A stretch of DNA of 64,000 nt from Paenibacillus aceti (GCF_003614185.1 NZ_KZ987724.1:3345379-3409378), one strand, 5' to 3'. Shown: positions 8,683 to 18,090, counted from the stretch's first letter. Notes: generated from the letters alone by a model not told the origin. A program made the numbers and translations.

Positions 8683-10326
8683 TTACATCGTTCCGCCAGT
8701 GCCAGTACGCGCCGAACCGCGCTGCAAACGCATGAGCGGGCGGAACACTTTTTGCAGCGCTCGCGGATAATTCCCTAGCTCGTCCTTCCGGACCACTCGC
8801 AGCACGACCAGCAGCACCGGATAGAGCGCTACGACAGCTGTGCCGACGATACAGCAGGTCAGGAAGAAGGCGATCCGGCCAGGCATGAAGGCTTCCATGC
8901 CGATGCCGAGCTGATTCAGTCCATAACCAACTCCCGCTAACAACACGACGGTAAGCAGAAATCCGCCCCAGCGTCCTTCCATGATCGAGAACGGAACAAT
9001 CAGTTTCATCGAACGCAGATTAAGCAAAGTGATCACGAGGAAGCACAACGCTGTAGCGATTATAATTCCGTAGATGCCCAGCAGCGGAGCCAGCGCATAG
9101 CTGGCCACCAGCTTGACGATGATCCCGATAATTACATGCACCATCGAGAGCGTGGCCTTGTTGATGCCCAGCAGGATCGAATTACTGGTCATCATCGTAA
9201 TTTGAAAGATCGTCGCAAAAGTAAGCATAGCCACAATACCGCTGCCATCACGAGTACTGAACAGCAAGCCGTTCACGGAGTAAGCCGCTGTTCCGAGCGC
9301 GAGGATGATCGGCATGCCCGTAAGCACAGCAACCTGCATCGCCAGCGTAACTTGGCGCTTCAAATGCGCCTGATCCCCGCGAGCGAAGGCCGCGGAAATG
9401 ATCGGCACCAACGACTGGCTTAGCGCAATCGCCAGGATCGGCGGTATCCCGGCGATCATTTGCGCCCGGTTGCCGAGAATCCCCAGTACATAAGTCGCCT
9501 CAACCGGACCGATCTGTCCTGACAAAAGCGGCTTCAGAATCGAATTATCGATGAAATTCACCGCCGACACCGTCATCGAGGAGACGACGATCGGGATCGA
9601 TAGCTTGAAGATCTCCGCATAGATGTGGCCATAGGATATCTTGGCCTGTCCCTCCTGAACTTGCAGCTGCAGCTCCATCCGGTCCTTGCGGCGCACCTTC
9701 ATATTGTAATAGAGCATGACCAGCAAGGCAGCCACCCCGCCGATAACCGCGCCGAAGGTAGCCCCGGCGGCGATTTTCTCGCCAGAATATCCCCAATGAT
9801 AGAACAGGAAAGCCAGAACCAGTCCCGTCCCGACGCGGACGATTTGTTCAATCACCTGCGAGATCCCGCCGGCGATCATAATGTTGCGCCCCTGCAAGTA
9901 ACCGCGGATAATCGCAATCAACGGGAACAGCAGCAAGGCAGGCGCCAGCGCCCGGATCGTCACCGCTGTCTCAGGAATCCCTGAAGCACGGGCATACGCC
10001 GGTGCAAACATATACAGCAGCACAAACATCACGATGCCGGACACAGCTGCGAACATCAGCCCGGCATGATAGATTCGTCTCGCTTCCATAGGACGGTTCA
10101 GCGCATGCCGCTCGGATACCATTTTACTTAATGTACTAGGAATCCCTGCCGTCGCAATGGTCAGCAGCATGAAATAAGCGGCATTTGCCTGGGAGTAGGA
10201 GGCGTTCCCGATATCCCCCAGAATATGCTCCAGAGGGACGCGCTGGAACAAGCCCAACACTCTGGCGATCAATGCCGCTCCGGCAAGAATTAACGTGCCT
10301 TTAATGAAAGATTCTTTCTTAGACAA
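8683..10326 (-). CDS. MurJ/SpoVB-family flippase (MATE-like)
   Basis: A 547-residue polytopic membrane protein with about 14 hydrophobic segments, in the MOP superfamily. The opening segment (GTLILAGAALIARVLGLFQRVP) and the PSTLSKMVSE block match the YtgP/SpoVB/MurJ group, which flips lipid-linked cell-wall precursors. It starts with TTG behind AAGGAA. It could be lipid II flippase MurJ (YtgP type) or a sporulation paralogue; sequence reading alone does not decide. It is followed by a basic tail and converges on the DUF2515 gene. Confidence 0.8.
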   Translation of the reverse strand: MSKKESFIKGTLILAGAALIARVLGLFQRVPLEHILGDIGNASYSQANAAYFMLLTIATAGIPSTLSKMVSERHALNRPMEARRIYHAGLMFAAVSGIVMFVLLYMFAPAYARASGIPETAVTIRALAPALLLFPLIAIIRGYLQGRNIMIAGGISQVIEQIVRVGTGLVLAFLFYHWGYSGEKIAAGATFGAVIGGVAALLVMLYYNMKVRRKDRMELQLQVQEGQAKISYGHIYAEIFKLSIPIVVSSMTVSAVNFIDNSILKPLLSGQIGPVEATYVLGILGNRAQMIAGIPPILAIALSQSLVPIISAAFARGDQAHLKRQVTLAMQVAVLTGMPIILALGTAAYSVNGLLFSTRDGSGIVAMLTFATIFQITMMTSNSILLGINKATLSMVHVIIGIIVKLVASYALAPLLGIYGIIIATALCFLVITLLNLRSMKLIVPFSIMEGRWGGFLLTVVLLAGVGYGLNQLGIGMEAFMPGRIAFFLTCCIVGTAVVALYPVLLVVLRVVRKDELGNYPRALQKVFRPLMRLQRGSARTGTGGTM

Positions 10327-10389
10327 AAATGATTCCTTCTTTCCAGGATTACTGCAAGAGTAATGCGCGTTAAGATAAATAGTGCGAAA

Positions 10390-10409
10390 TAGAGCGCGGA
10401 TGCGCTCTA
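10390..10409 (-). terminator. Possible terminator between DUF456 gene and flippase gene
   Basis: A perfect 8-bp stem TAGAGCGC/GCGCTCTA with a 4-base loop lies 17 bases after the DUF456 stop. The T tract is short (TATTTC), so termination is only possible. Confidence 0.45.
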
Positions 10410-10425
10410 CGCTATAATCTGTGAC

Positions 10426-10905
10426 TTATATAATCCAGATAATGAATAGAATGATCATGACGAGCTGGAGGATAATTTTCACGACAAAACTGCTGAATAA
10501 GCCTACTACAGAGCCAATTCCTACCTTAAAGGCTCTCTCGATGCTCTCCCCGCGGATCAGTTCCCCGATCATTGCGCCGAGCAGAGGACCGAGCACCAGA
10601 CCAAAGGCAGGGATCACGAACGGGCCGACAATAATACCGATGGTACTAAGCCAAATCGACAGCTTGCTGCCGCCGAACTTCTTGACACCCCAGGCTCCAA
10701 CCGCATAATCGGCCACCATCAGCACGACGACAATCAGCGTCTGGATGGTCCAGAACACCCAGCCAAAGGCTTCGAATGAGAAGAACCAACCATATACGAA
10801 GAAGGCAAAATAAACGGCAAGTACCCCCGGCAGCACGGGATAAACTGCCCCTGCCATCCCTACAGCAAATAAAAGGATGACCAATATCCAGCCCAGCACC
10901 GTCAT
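10426..10905 (-). CDS. DUF456 membrane protein (YqgC-like)
   Basis: A 159-residue, very hydrophobic protein with about four or five membrane segments. Glycine-rich repeats such as PAFGLVLGPLLGAMIGEL and the central ADYAVGAWGVKKFGGS block are typical of DUF456. Function is unknown. Its start lies 7 bases after the HAD phosphatase stop, and its ribosome-binding site sits in the end of that gene, so the two form an operon. Confidence 0.85.
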   Translation of the reverse strand: MTVLGWILVILLFAVGMAGAVYPVLPGVLAVYFAFFVYGWFFSFEAFGWVFWTIQTLIVVVLMVADYAVGAWGVKKFGGSKLSIWLSTIGIIVGPFVIPAFGLVLGPLLGAMIGELIRGESIERAFKVGIGSVVGLFSSFVVKIILQLVMIILFIIWII

Positions 10906-10912
10906 TAGACGC

Positions 10913-11656
10913 TCACTCCTCCGTCAAAATATAATCGCGGATAATCAGCGCAATCCCATCATCATTATTGGAAGCGGTGACGACATCCGCATTTTCCTGT
11001 ACTGCCATTTGCGCATTACCCATCGCAACGCCCAAACCAGCAGCCTGAATGACAGCGAGGTCATTTAAGCTGTCGCCAATCGCCACAACCTCTGACATCT
11101 GTATGCCGAGAAGCTCGCAGACATGTTGAATTCCACTCGCTTTATTAATACCAGGAGGATTGATCTCCAAATTATAAGGGGATGAGTTCGTAATCTCAAG
11201 TCCGCCGATATTTTGCAGGCTCAGCATTATCTCATGCCGGATATCATGATCTTCCGTATGATAGCCGAACTTCAGCCATTGATTCCGCTCCGGCAGCCCT
11301 GGCTCCCAATTCTTCTCATTATATTTTCCTTCCACCGCATCGGCCCAGAACCAGACATTCTTATCCCGGGACAGCCGATACATTTGTGAGACGACAGCCG
11401 GATCAAGTAATTCACGCCGATACAGCTGATAAGGAGAACGCCAGACTTCACTTCCGTTCACCGTTACCATAGGCGTCTCCAGTCCAAGCTGCTCGCCAAA
11501 GGGTACGGCCTCCGTGTACATGCGTCCTGTTGACAGGCACACATGGATTCCGGCATCCATCGCTTTGCGAATCCATTTTTCCGTCTCCGGGGAGATCTGG
11601 TGTTGGTCCGTAAGTAACGTCCCATCCATATCTAACGCTAGTAATTTATACCTCAA
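10913..11656 (-). CDS. Cof-type HAD phosphatase
   Basis: A 247-residue cytoplasmic HAD hydrolase of the Cof (class IIB) type. Motif I is LLALDMDGTLLTD at the very N-terminus, motif II is CLSTGR, and motif IV is AIGDSLNDLAVIQAAGLGVAMGNA. A C2-type cap lies between. I chose the TTG at 11656 because GGGGGA lies at proper spacing; a GTG 39 bases upstream would add 13 residues with no ribosome-binding site. It probably dephosphorylates a small sugar phosphate or nucleotide. Confidence 0.88.
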   Translation of the reverse strand: MRYKLLALDMDGTLLTDQHQISPETEKWIRKAMDAGIHVCLSTGRMYTEAVPFGEQLGLETPMVTVNGSEVWRSPYQLYRRELLDPAVVSQMYRLSRDKNVWFWADAVEGKYNEKNWEPGLPERNQWLKFGYHTEDHDIRHEIMLSLQNIGGLEITNSSPYNLEINPPGINKASGIQHVCELLGIQMSEVVAIGDSLNDLAVIQAAGLGVAMGNAQMAVQENADVVTASNNDDGIALIIRDYILTEE

Positions 11657-11770
11657 CAGTAGTCCCCCATTCTGTAGATAATATTCTAGGCACACATATC
11701 GTCATTTTATCATAATCCTACCCGATCACCTAGCTACCACTCACAGCCGCAAAATTTACGGAGCGCAGCC

Positions 11771-11804
11771 AAAAAAGAGGATCTCCCCCCAAAGGGAAAT
11801 CCTC
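11771..11804 (-). terminator. Intrinsic terminator, probably of the mnt operon
   Basis: An 11-bp stem with one mismatch (GAGGATCTCCC against GGGAAATCCTC) is followed on the minus strand by TTTTTT. It lies 212 bases after the mntD stop, so the repeat element at 11842-12011 would be part of the mnt messenger's 3' untranslated region. Confidence 0.75.
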
Positions 11805-11841
11805 CTGATCATTTTATATATCGAATACCAATTCAAATAAA

Positions 11842-12011
11842 AGTTCAAAAAGTCCGGTTTTCAGCACCGAGAAGGTTGGATGAAGCCGGGACTGAGGAGC
11901 GCAGCGTACGTAGTGGGTACGTGAGCACCGGAAGGCCCGGGTGAATTCAAGATTCGATGCCGAGTTAGCCTCCTGAGTTAACTACGTGATCAAAAGCGGA
12001 CTCTTTGAACT
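11842..12011. repeat. MITE-like element with terminal inverted repeats
   Basis: A 170-base non-coding element bounded by AGTTCAAAAAGTCCG (11842-11856) and its near-complement CGGACTCTTTGAACT (11997-12011), with one mismatch in 15. Inside are further self-complementary parts, including CCGGG with a later CCCGG and two GTACG stretches. It carries no open frame. Shortened relatives lie at 22045-22102 and perhaps 37056-37080. A structured RNA or a non-autonomous mobile element are both possible. Confidence 0.75.
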
Positions 12012-12015
12012 ACCT

Positions 12016-12909
12016 CTATATGACTTGGTTTAGATTGCCGCCGCGCATCTGCTGCCGCTTCGTCCAGCGGGAGATCAGCCCATGGGAAGGCGAGAACAGG
12101 AATGTCAGTACGAACAGAATTCCACATACCGTGATCATCGAGCCGGCGATCGAAGCGTCGAACAGTTTCGCCATATAGTAGCCGCCGGTAGAACTGATAG
12201 CTCCGATAATGACGCTGTATAGCAGCATCAGACCGAGACGGTCTGTCAGCAAGTACGCTGTCGCTGCGGGAACAATCAGCATCCCGACTACGAGAATAGC
12301 TCCTACGCTCTCGAATGAAGCGACCGTTGACAAGGAGACTAATCCCATCAATAGATAGTGGAACAAGGCTACCGGTATGCCCAAGGCTGCGGCAAGCGCA
12401 GGGTCGAAGGCACAAATCTTGAATTGCTTATAAAATAACGCGATCGTAATCAGCACAATGAGGAAGGTTCCTCCTAACATCCAGATAGCGACAGGACCCA
12501 GATTGTAGCCATTCCAGATCAAAGAATCCCATGGCACATAGGCTATTTCACCGAACAACACACAATCCAGATCCAGGTCAATATGCTGGGCATTTCGGCT
12601 GATCAGAATGACTCCGATCGCGAATAATGCCGTAAATACGATGCCGATCGAGGCATCCGATTGCAATCCGCTACGTTGCAGCAGCTGGATTAGCACCACT
12701 GTAATCAGCCCTAGCACCGCCGCTCCGAACAGCATCAGAACGGAGTCCCGAGAACCGCCGAGCAGAAAGGCTATGGCAATGCCGGGAAGCACCGAGTGAC
12801 TGATCGCATCGCCGACCATCGCCATTTTCCGTAGAACGAGGAAGCAGCCCAATATTCCACAAGTCGCCGCTACCAAGGTTCCGGTAAGAATAATCCAGAA
12901 ATCCATCAT
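12016..12909 (-). CDS. mntD: Manganese-type ABC transporter permease MntD
   Basis: A 297-residue ABC-3 family permease with about eight membrane segments. The early block LRKMAMVGDAISHSVLPGIA and the QHIDLDLDCVLFGEIAY segment match the second permease of Mn/Zn importers of the MntABCD type. It overlaps the mntC stop by one base. It is the last gene of mntA-B-C-D. Two distinct permeases per operon is the Bacillus mnt arrangement, which favours Mn over Zn. Confidence 0.88.
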   Translation of the reverse strand: MMDFWIILTGTLVAATCGILGCFLVLRKMAMVGDAISHSVLPGIAIAFLLGGSRDSVLMLFGAAVLGLITVVLIQLLQRSGLQSDASIGIVFTALFAIGVILISRNAQHIDLDLDCVLFGEIAYVPWDSLIWNGYNLGPVAIWMLGGTFLIVLITIALFYKQFKICAFDPALAAALGIPVALFHYLLMGLVSLSTVASFESVGAILVVGMLIVPAATAYLLTDRLGLMLLYSVIIGAISSTGGYYMAKLFDASIAGSMITVCGILFVLTFLFSPSHGLISRWTKRQQMRGGNLNQVI

Positions 12910-13862
12910 CAGTCGAGCCCTCCTTCTACAGTTCGTGAACGCTGCTGGGCCATTTCAAGCGATTGGCTCTGCTGAATCTGTTGTCTGGTGCGGGCTCTGC
13001 GCCATACCTTGGCCACCAGGCCGCGATTAGGGGCGAAGATCGCCGAGACCAAGAATAAAGAGGTCGCCGCCAATACCGTAACTGGCCCTGTAGGCAGGTT
13101 GGATAACGTACCGCTGATCAGCGTTCCGGTCACACCGGAGAAAGCGCCGATGAAGCCAGCCAGCACCACCATTACCCCAAGCGAATCTGTCCAATATCTG
13201 GCCGATACAGCCGGAGTGATCAGCAACGCCGCTACCAGTACGACACCCACTGCCTGAATGCCTACAACAACAGCTACCACCGTCATGAATAACAGAAGCT
13301 GCTCCAATAGCCCAACCTTCATTCCCATCCCTCTGGCGAAGCCGGGATCGAAGCTGACGAGCTTGAACTCTTTGAATAAAATAAAGCAAACTATAATCAA
13401 AAGCAGCGAGACAACTCCCATCATATATACGTCCGATTTCATCATGGAAGCCGCTTGCCCGAACATATATTTGTCGAGACCGCTCTGATTGCCGTTCCCG
13501 CTGTGCTGTATCTTCGTCATCAGCACAACCCCGATTCCAAAGAAAACAGATAAAATGATCCCGAGTGCCGCATCCTGTTTAATACGGGAATAGCGGGTAA
13601 TCGCATGTATACCGAAGGTAGCGATCATCCCCGAGATGATCGAACCGAGCATGAATAATCCGATCGACTTCACGCCCATGAGCATAAAGGCGATACAAAT
13701 TCCGGGCAATGCGGCATGGGCGAGCGCGTCCCCCATCAGGCTCTGCTTACGTAAATAAGTGAACGAGCCGATAACTCCACTGCCGATGCCGAGCAATAAA
13801 GACCCCATCAAGATCCATTGCATGTTAGGATCGGCAAACCAGCCTAGCAAAGATGACATCAT
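12909..13862 (-). CDS. mntC: Manganese-type ABC transporter permease MntC
   Basis: A 317-residue ABC-3 permease with about eight membrane segments. The LRKQSLMGDALAHAALPGICIAF motif is the counterpart of that in MntD. The C-terminal ~40 residues are a charged, Gln-rich cytoplasmic tail. Its start overlaps the end of mntB by four bases, and its stop overlaps the start of mntD. The pair would form a heterodimeric channel. Confidence 0.88.
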   Translation of the reverse strand: MMSSLLGWFADPNMQWILMGSLLLGIGSGVIGSFTYLRKQSLMGDALAHAALPGICIAFMLMGVKSIGLFMLGSIISGMIATFGIHAITRYSRIKQDAALGIILSVFFGIGVVLMTKIQHSGNGNQSGLDKYMFGQAASMMKSDVYMMGVVSLLLIIVCFILFKEFKLVSFDPGFARGMGMKVGLLEQLLLFMTVVAVVVGIQAVGVVLVAALLITPAVSARYWTDSLGVMVVLAGFIGAFSGVTGTLISGTLSNLPTGPVTVLAATSLFLVSAIFAPNRGLVAKVWRRARTRQQIQQSQSLEMAQQRSRTVEGGLD

Positions 13863-14776
13863 GTGCGGCTCACCGCCCCAAGCGGTACATCCGCCCCTTC
13901 CGCTTCATCCGGGATATCCACCCCATCCGCTGCGTTCGTCATGCTGGACTTTCCAGCCTTTCCAGCTCTCCTGGCTGTCTTCGATCGTCTCGGCGACGAT
14001 TCACCGCTTACTTCTGCCTCATCTGACCGATCGGATGCATTAGTCACATCCTGCAGCATAGCGATCCGTCCTCCGTAAGTCTTCTGCAGATTAGCAGTCG
14101 TGAACGTCTCCTCGGTCGAGCCAGCGGCGACCAGCTTGCCGTTAAGCAGCACTACTTCATCGAAATACTCTTTGACCGTCGAGAGGTCATGGTGAACGAC
14201 CAGCACTGTCTTGCCTTGCTCTCTCAGCTCATGCAGCAGGCTGATGATCGCTTTCTCAGTGGTCGCATCGACCCCGGCAAACGGTTCGTCCATGAAATAT
14301 AAGGTAGCATTCTGCGCCAAGGCCCGAGCCAGGAACACCCGCTGCTGCTGGCCTCCCGATAATTGGCTGATCTGCCTGCCGGCGAAATCCGCCATGCCAA
14401 CCTTAGCCAAGCATTCCATTGCGATCCGGCGTTCCTTGGCCCCCGGGCGACGAAACCAGCCCAAATGTCCATATCTGCCCATCATCACCACATCCAGCGC
14501 ATTGGTCGGGAAATCCCAATCGACCGATTCACGTTGCGGCACATAGCCGACTTTTTTACGACTTTCCTTATAGCTTTGACCGAAAATTTTGACCGATCCG
14601 CCCACCGTCGGAATCAGACCGAGAACGGCTTTGAGCATCGTCGATTTACCAGCACCGTTCGGGCCTAGCACACCGATCAGCTTCCCTGAAGGAATCCGAA
14701 AGGATACCGAACTTAGCACCGGCTTCTTCTGGTAGGCTACCGTTAAATTATCTACTTCAAGCGGGTATATCCCCAT
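13859..14776 (-). CDS. mntB: Manganese-type ABC transporter ATPase MntB
   Basis: A 305-residue ATPase subunit. Walker A is GPNGAGKST, signature LSGGQQQR, Walker B ATLYFMDEPFAGVD, and the switch His lies in VVHHDL. The family is usually about 250 residues. Here some 55 extra residues of low complexity follow TYGGRIAML (Asp/Glu/Ser-rich, with a basic RRSKTARRAGKAGK patch). This tail is odd and probably disordered. It is the second gene of mntABCD. Confidence 0.9.
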   Translation of the reverse strand: MGIYPLEVDNLTVAYQKKPVLSSVSFRIPSGKLIGVLGPNGAGKSTMLKAVLGLIPTVGGSVKIFGQSYKESRKKVGYVPQRESVDWDFPTNALDVVMMGRYGHLGWFRRPGAKERRIAMECLAKVGMADFAGRQISQLSGGQQQRVFLARALAQNATLYFMDEPFAGVDATTEKAIISLLHELREQGKTVLVVHHDLSTVKEYFDEVVLLNGKLVAAGSTEETFTTANLQKTYGGRIAMLQDVTNASDRSDEAEVSGESSPRRSKTARRAGKAGKSSMTNAADGVDIPDEAEGADVPLGAVSRT

Positions 14777-14822
14777 GATTATCGCGCTCCTTATCTCCCT
14801 GGCGTCCCTTATCGCCTACATT

Positions 14823-15797
14823 TTATTTCAAGGCATTTACAATCGTGCTTACGTTATGCCGCACCATTTTGATATAAGTATCCGCATCAGATCCCGGTTC
14901 CCCCAAAGAATCAGAATACAACTCCCCTCCGATTTCAACAGCATGCCCCTTCTCTTTCGCTCCGGCGATGACAGCTTCCATCGATTTCGTCGGAATACTC
15001 GATTCCACGAAGACCGCCTTGATCTTATTCTCGACCAAGTAATCACGCAGCTCGCTGACATCCTTGGAGCCATACTCGGCAGCGGTACTGATTCCTTGTA
15101 GCCCCATAACTTTGATCCCATAGGCTTCGCCAAAATATCCAAAAGCATCATGCGCCGTTACAAGCACACGACCGGCTTCGGGAATCTCGGTAATGGCCGT
15201 CCGTACTTCTTCATCCAGCTCCTCAAGCTGTTTAATATATTTATCCGCATTCGCCTTGTAGAGATCCGCATTCGCCTGATCATAGCTGACCAGCGCATCA
15301 CGAATCGTCTCCGTCGCCGAGATCCAATGCTTCACATTGAACCAAATATGGGGATCGTATTGCGTTCCCCCAGCATCTTCCCCAGAGCGGAGCGCCGAGG
15401 TATCGATATCCCTGGATACGGCAACCGTCGGTTTCTTACGCTCCAGCTTCTCAAAGATCTCCGTCATTTTACCTTCCAGATGCAGACCGCCGTAGAAGAT
15501 CATATCGGCTTGATCCATTCTGGTCATATCCCCTTGTGAAGCCTTGTATAAATGCGGGTCTACCCCCGGTCCCATCAGACCGATGGCCTCTACCTCATCC
15601 CCGCCAACCTCCTGAACGACATCGGTAATCATCCCGATCGTGGAGACAACTTGAATTTTGCTACCATCCTGAGCTCTGGTAAGCTGAGATGGTTCCCCTT
15701 CCACCTTCGAGCAGGCTGCAACGATGATCAATACCAGCACGCTCAGTGTAATTTTCGCCCTTTGCAAGGGGCTTTTCTTAACCCGAATTTGTTCCAT
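14823..15797 (-). CDS. mntA: Manganese-type ABC transporter binding lipoprotein MntA
   Basis: A 324-residue cluster A-I (ZnuA/MntA) metal-binding lipoprotein. It has a signal with lipobox VAAC, metal-ligand histidines in GVDPHLYKAS, DPHIWFN and VTAHDAFGYFG, and a C-terminal acidic ligand region near GGELYSDSLG. It lacks the His-rich loop typical of zinc ZnuA proteins, which fits manganese. It is the first gene of mntABCD, and an MntR-like box lies about 100 bases upstream. Confidence 0.9.
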   Translation of the reverse strand: MEQIRVKKSPLQRAKITLSVLVLIIVAACSKVEGEPSQLTRAQDGSKIQVVSTIGMITDVVQEVGGDEVEAIGLMGPGVDPHLYKASQGDMTRMDQADMIFYGGLHLEGKMTEIFEKLERKKPTVAVSRDIDTSALRSGEDAGGTQYDPHIWFNVKHWISATETIRDALVSYDQANADLYKANADKYIKQLEELDEEVRTAITEIPEAGRVLVTAHDAFGYFGEAYGIKVMGLQGISTAAEYGSKDVSELRDYLVENKIKAVFVESSIPTKSMEAVIAGAKEKGHAVEIGGELYSDSLGEPGSDADTYIKMVRHNVSTIVNALK

Positions 15798-15895
15798 AGA
15801 TTATTCCTCCCCAATATACCGAGCAGCTTGCCCTAGTTTTTGCATATAAGAATAAATGTTTCTCCCTTATATATATTTTGAACTACATTAAAAAT

Positions 15896-15911
15896 GTTTC
15901 CCTAATGCAAA
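15896..15911 (-). promoter_or_regulatory. MntR-like operator upstream of mntABCD
   Basis: On the minus strand TTTGCATTAGGGAAAC closely follows the MntR box consensus as I recall it (TTTGCCTTAAGGAAAC). It lies 99 bases before the mntA start. The DtxR-family regulator MntR would repress the operon when manganese is sufficient. A weaker half-similar stretch, ATAAGGGAGAAACATT, follows at about 15855-15870. Confidence 0.65.
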
Positions 15912-15930
15912 TTTTAAACGATAACAGGGC

Positions 15931-15970
15931 AAAAAGGCAAGTGGAATTTTCAATCTAGCTTCCACTTGCC
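15931..15970 (-). terminator. Intrinsic terminator after the downstream PBP gene
   Basis: A 10-bp perfect stem GGCAAGTGGA/TCCACTTGCC at 15936-15945 and 15961-15970 is followed on the minus strand by a short T run. It lies just after the stop of the PBP gene at 15977. Confidence 0.8.
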
Positions 15971-15976
15971 TCCCTA

Positions 15977-17986
15977 TTATTGATTTGTCCCTTTCGGTAC
16001 GCCGTCCAAGCCATACTCCTGGTCATAGGCATCGAAGATTTTCCGCGCCACGGGAGCAGCGCTCCAGGCCCCGAAGCCACCCTCCGGAATCACCACAGCG
16101 ACGGCCAGCTTCGGGTTCTCGCGCGGGGCAAAAGCAATAAATACACCGTTCTCCAGCCTCTGGCCTCTATAGTCCTGCTCAGAGGTGCCTGTCTTACGGG
16201 CATAATCATAGGGAAATCCCTCAAATGAACTCACATTTGTCTTCATCCCGCTGATCACTTTGTCCCAATAAGCGTCATTTAGCTTGACTTCATTCAGTAC
16301 GGTCGGCTCGAATTGCTTGACCATATTCCCGGATGAATCCGTAATCTTACTTACGAGGTGTGGCTCCATACGCTTGCCTCGATTGGCAAGCGTAGCCGTA
16401 TACTGTGCCAGCTGCATAACTGTATATCTACCTTGCTGTCCAAACGATGCATACGCCAGTCGCGAAAGAACACTTTCTGATTCCGAAGTGTATTCCAGCT
16501 TGCCCAAAAATTCATCCGGCAGATCAATACCTGTCGAGGTTCCAAGCCCGAATTCCTTCATATATCGATCCCAGACCTCAATCCCTTTGGCATTATATTT
16601 GTAATACAGCTTCTTCCCAACCATATCCACCATAAAAGCGTTGGAGGAATTTTTGATCGCCATAGCAGGATCGATTCGCCCATAGACACTATTCCCTGAA
16701 TTTCTGACTCTCGAAGAATTATTCTTGCCGAAATAGGCCGCTCCCCGGTCAACATAATAATCGGTGGTCTTAAACAGGCCTTCATTTAATCCGATCAGCA
16801 CCGACAGCGGTTTGATAGTCGAGCCGAGCAACACCGTTGAATCGAGGTCATGTCCAGAACGACCGGAGCTAAACGGGTTGATCGTTCCATTTCTATAATT
16901 ATCCTCAACCTTGCGAAATTGCTCGGAATCCATCCTGCCCGTCGGCCAGAGGTTCGTATCATAATCCGGCATACTCGCCATTGCGACGATATAGCCGGTG
17001 TCTACCTCGATCGCCACTGCATAACCAGTCTTGGCATGGGGATGTAATTTGCCGGCTACCGGGTGAGTATGCAGCCAATCGATTTGATCCAGAATGGCAC
17101 GCTGGGCGGTCAATTGCACTCTTTTGTCGATCGTGGTATGCAGGTCATAGCCTTTCTCCGGTGGGGTAATTTCCGTTATCCCATCAGCCATATTCCTCGG
17201 GTCGATCGATACGCTTTTGAACCCGTTCTTACCACGCAGCTCATTCTGATAGTACAATTCCAGACCATCAAAGCCGACGAATTCCTCCTCCGTATATTGC
17301 AGAGCAGGATCATTGCCTTGCGATTCCCGAATCGGCTTGTACCTTGGCAAATCATAAGTGGATCTGTATTTTTTCAGATAGCCGACCGTCTGCACCGCGA
17401 CTCTATCCTTGTCGTAATGCCGAACACCCTCCTCCACAATATCGATACCTGAAAATTCGCTCCTCCGTTCCAGGAAATAAGCCACCTCTTCAGAGGTCAG
17501 ACCTGTCTTGATCCGCCGCGGGGTGAACCCTCCATTAATCCGGAAGCCAAGATCCATACTATCTATAATTTCCTGTTCAGACATCGTCTTGTCGGAGCTT
17601 CCATACTTATCAAAGGCTTGCTTCAACTCCCGGGCCAGTCTGACGGCTTCCTCATAATTCTGTCTGCCAGAATCGGATGACGGATCATAATTACTTTTTT
17701 GTAAAGTCAAATACAAGGATTGAACCGGGATCGAATACGCCAATTTCTCTCCTTTGGCGGCAAGGATCGCTCCTCGCATCGGAGGCATCGGCACATCCCT
17801 CACTCTTAACTTGGTCTCGACCAAGGACAAACTCGGCCCCTCCACGAATTGCACGATGGCCAAACGAATAATAATCACTGTAAAAATGGCAAAGGCACTG
17901 AAGAAAAACAAATTCAGCCTTACATTGGAATGCCTTGGTTCTAGCTTGTCCCGCTCGTTCAAGCCCGTGATATAGAGCTTCTTCAC
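15977..17986 (-). CDS. Class B penicillin-binding protein (PBP2/PbpA-like), copy 2
   Basis: A 669-residue bifunctional-fold transpeptidase. It has one N-terminal membrane anchor (about residues 25-50), then a PBP dimer domain with VRDVPMPPMRGAILA. The transpeptidase domain has SxxK in GSTIKPLS, SxN in KNSSNAF and KTG in ARKTGTSE. It crosslinks peptidoglycan at the outer face of the membrane. It starts with GTG behind AAGGAGGGTG. It is very similar throughout to the gene directly upstream, a tandem duplication, but each gene has its own terminator. Confidence 0.93.
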   Translation of the reverse strand: MKKLYITGLNERDKLEPRHSNVRLNLFFFSAFAIFTVIIIRLAIVQFVEGPSLSLVETKLRVRDVPMPPMRGAILAAKGEKLAYSIPVQSLYLTLQKSNYDPSSDSGRQNYEEAVRLARELKQAFDKYGSSDKTMSEQEIIDSMDLGFRINGGFTPRRIKTGLTSEEVAYFLERRSEFSGIDIVEEGVRHYDKDRVAVQTVGYLKKYRSTYDLPRYKPIRESQGNDPALQYTEEEFVGFDGLELYYQNELRGKNGFKSVSIDPRNMADGITEITPPEKGYDLHTTIDKRVQLTAQRAILDQIDWLHTHPVAGKLHPHAKTGYAVAIEVDTGYIVAMASMPDYDTNLWPTGRMDSEQFRKVEDNYRNGTINPFSSGRSGHDLDSTVLLGSTIKPLSVLIGLNEGLFKTTDYYVDRGAAYFGKNNSSRVRNSGNSVYGRIDPAMAIKNSSNAFMVDMVGKKLYYKYNAKGIEVWDRYMKEFGLGTSTGIDLPDEFLGKLEYTSESESVLSRLAYASFGQQGRYTVMQLAQYTATLANRGKRMEPHLVSKITDSSGNMVKQFEPTVLNEVKLNDAYWDKVISGMKTNVSSFEGFPYDYARKTGTSEQDYRGQRLENGVFIAFAPRENPKLAVAVVIPEGGFGAWSAAPVARKIFDAYDQEYGLDGVPKGTNQ

Positions 17987-18017
17987 ATCACACCCTCCTT
18001 TCTAATAATCCACCCTA

Positions 18018-18060
18018 CAAAAAAAGCGATCTTCCGCAGGCTCTGCTGTGAAAGATCGCT
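18018..18060 (-). terminator. Intrinsic terminator between the two PBP genes
   Basis: A 9-bp perfect stem AGCGATCTT/AAGATCGCT at 18025-18033 and 18052-18060 is followed on the minus strand by TTTTTTTG. It separates transcription of the tandem PBP genes at least in part. Confidence 0.85.
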
Positions 18061-18090
18061 GATGTGAATCCATTATGATTTTTAACTTAC

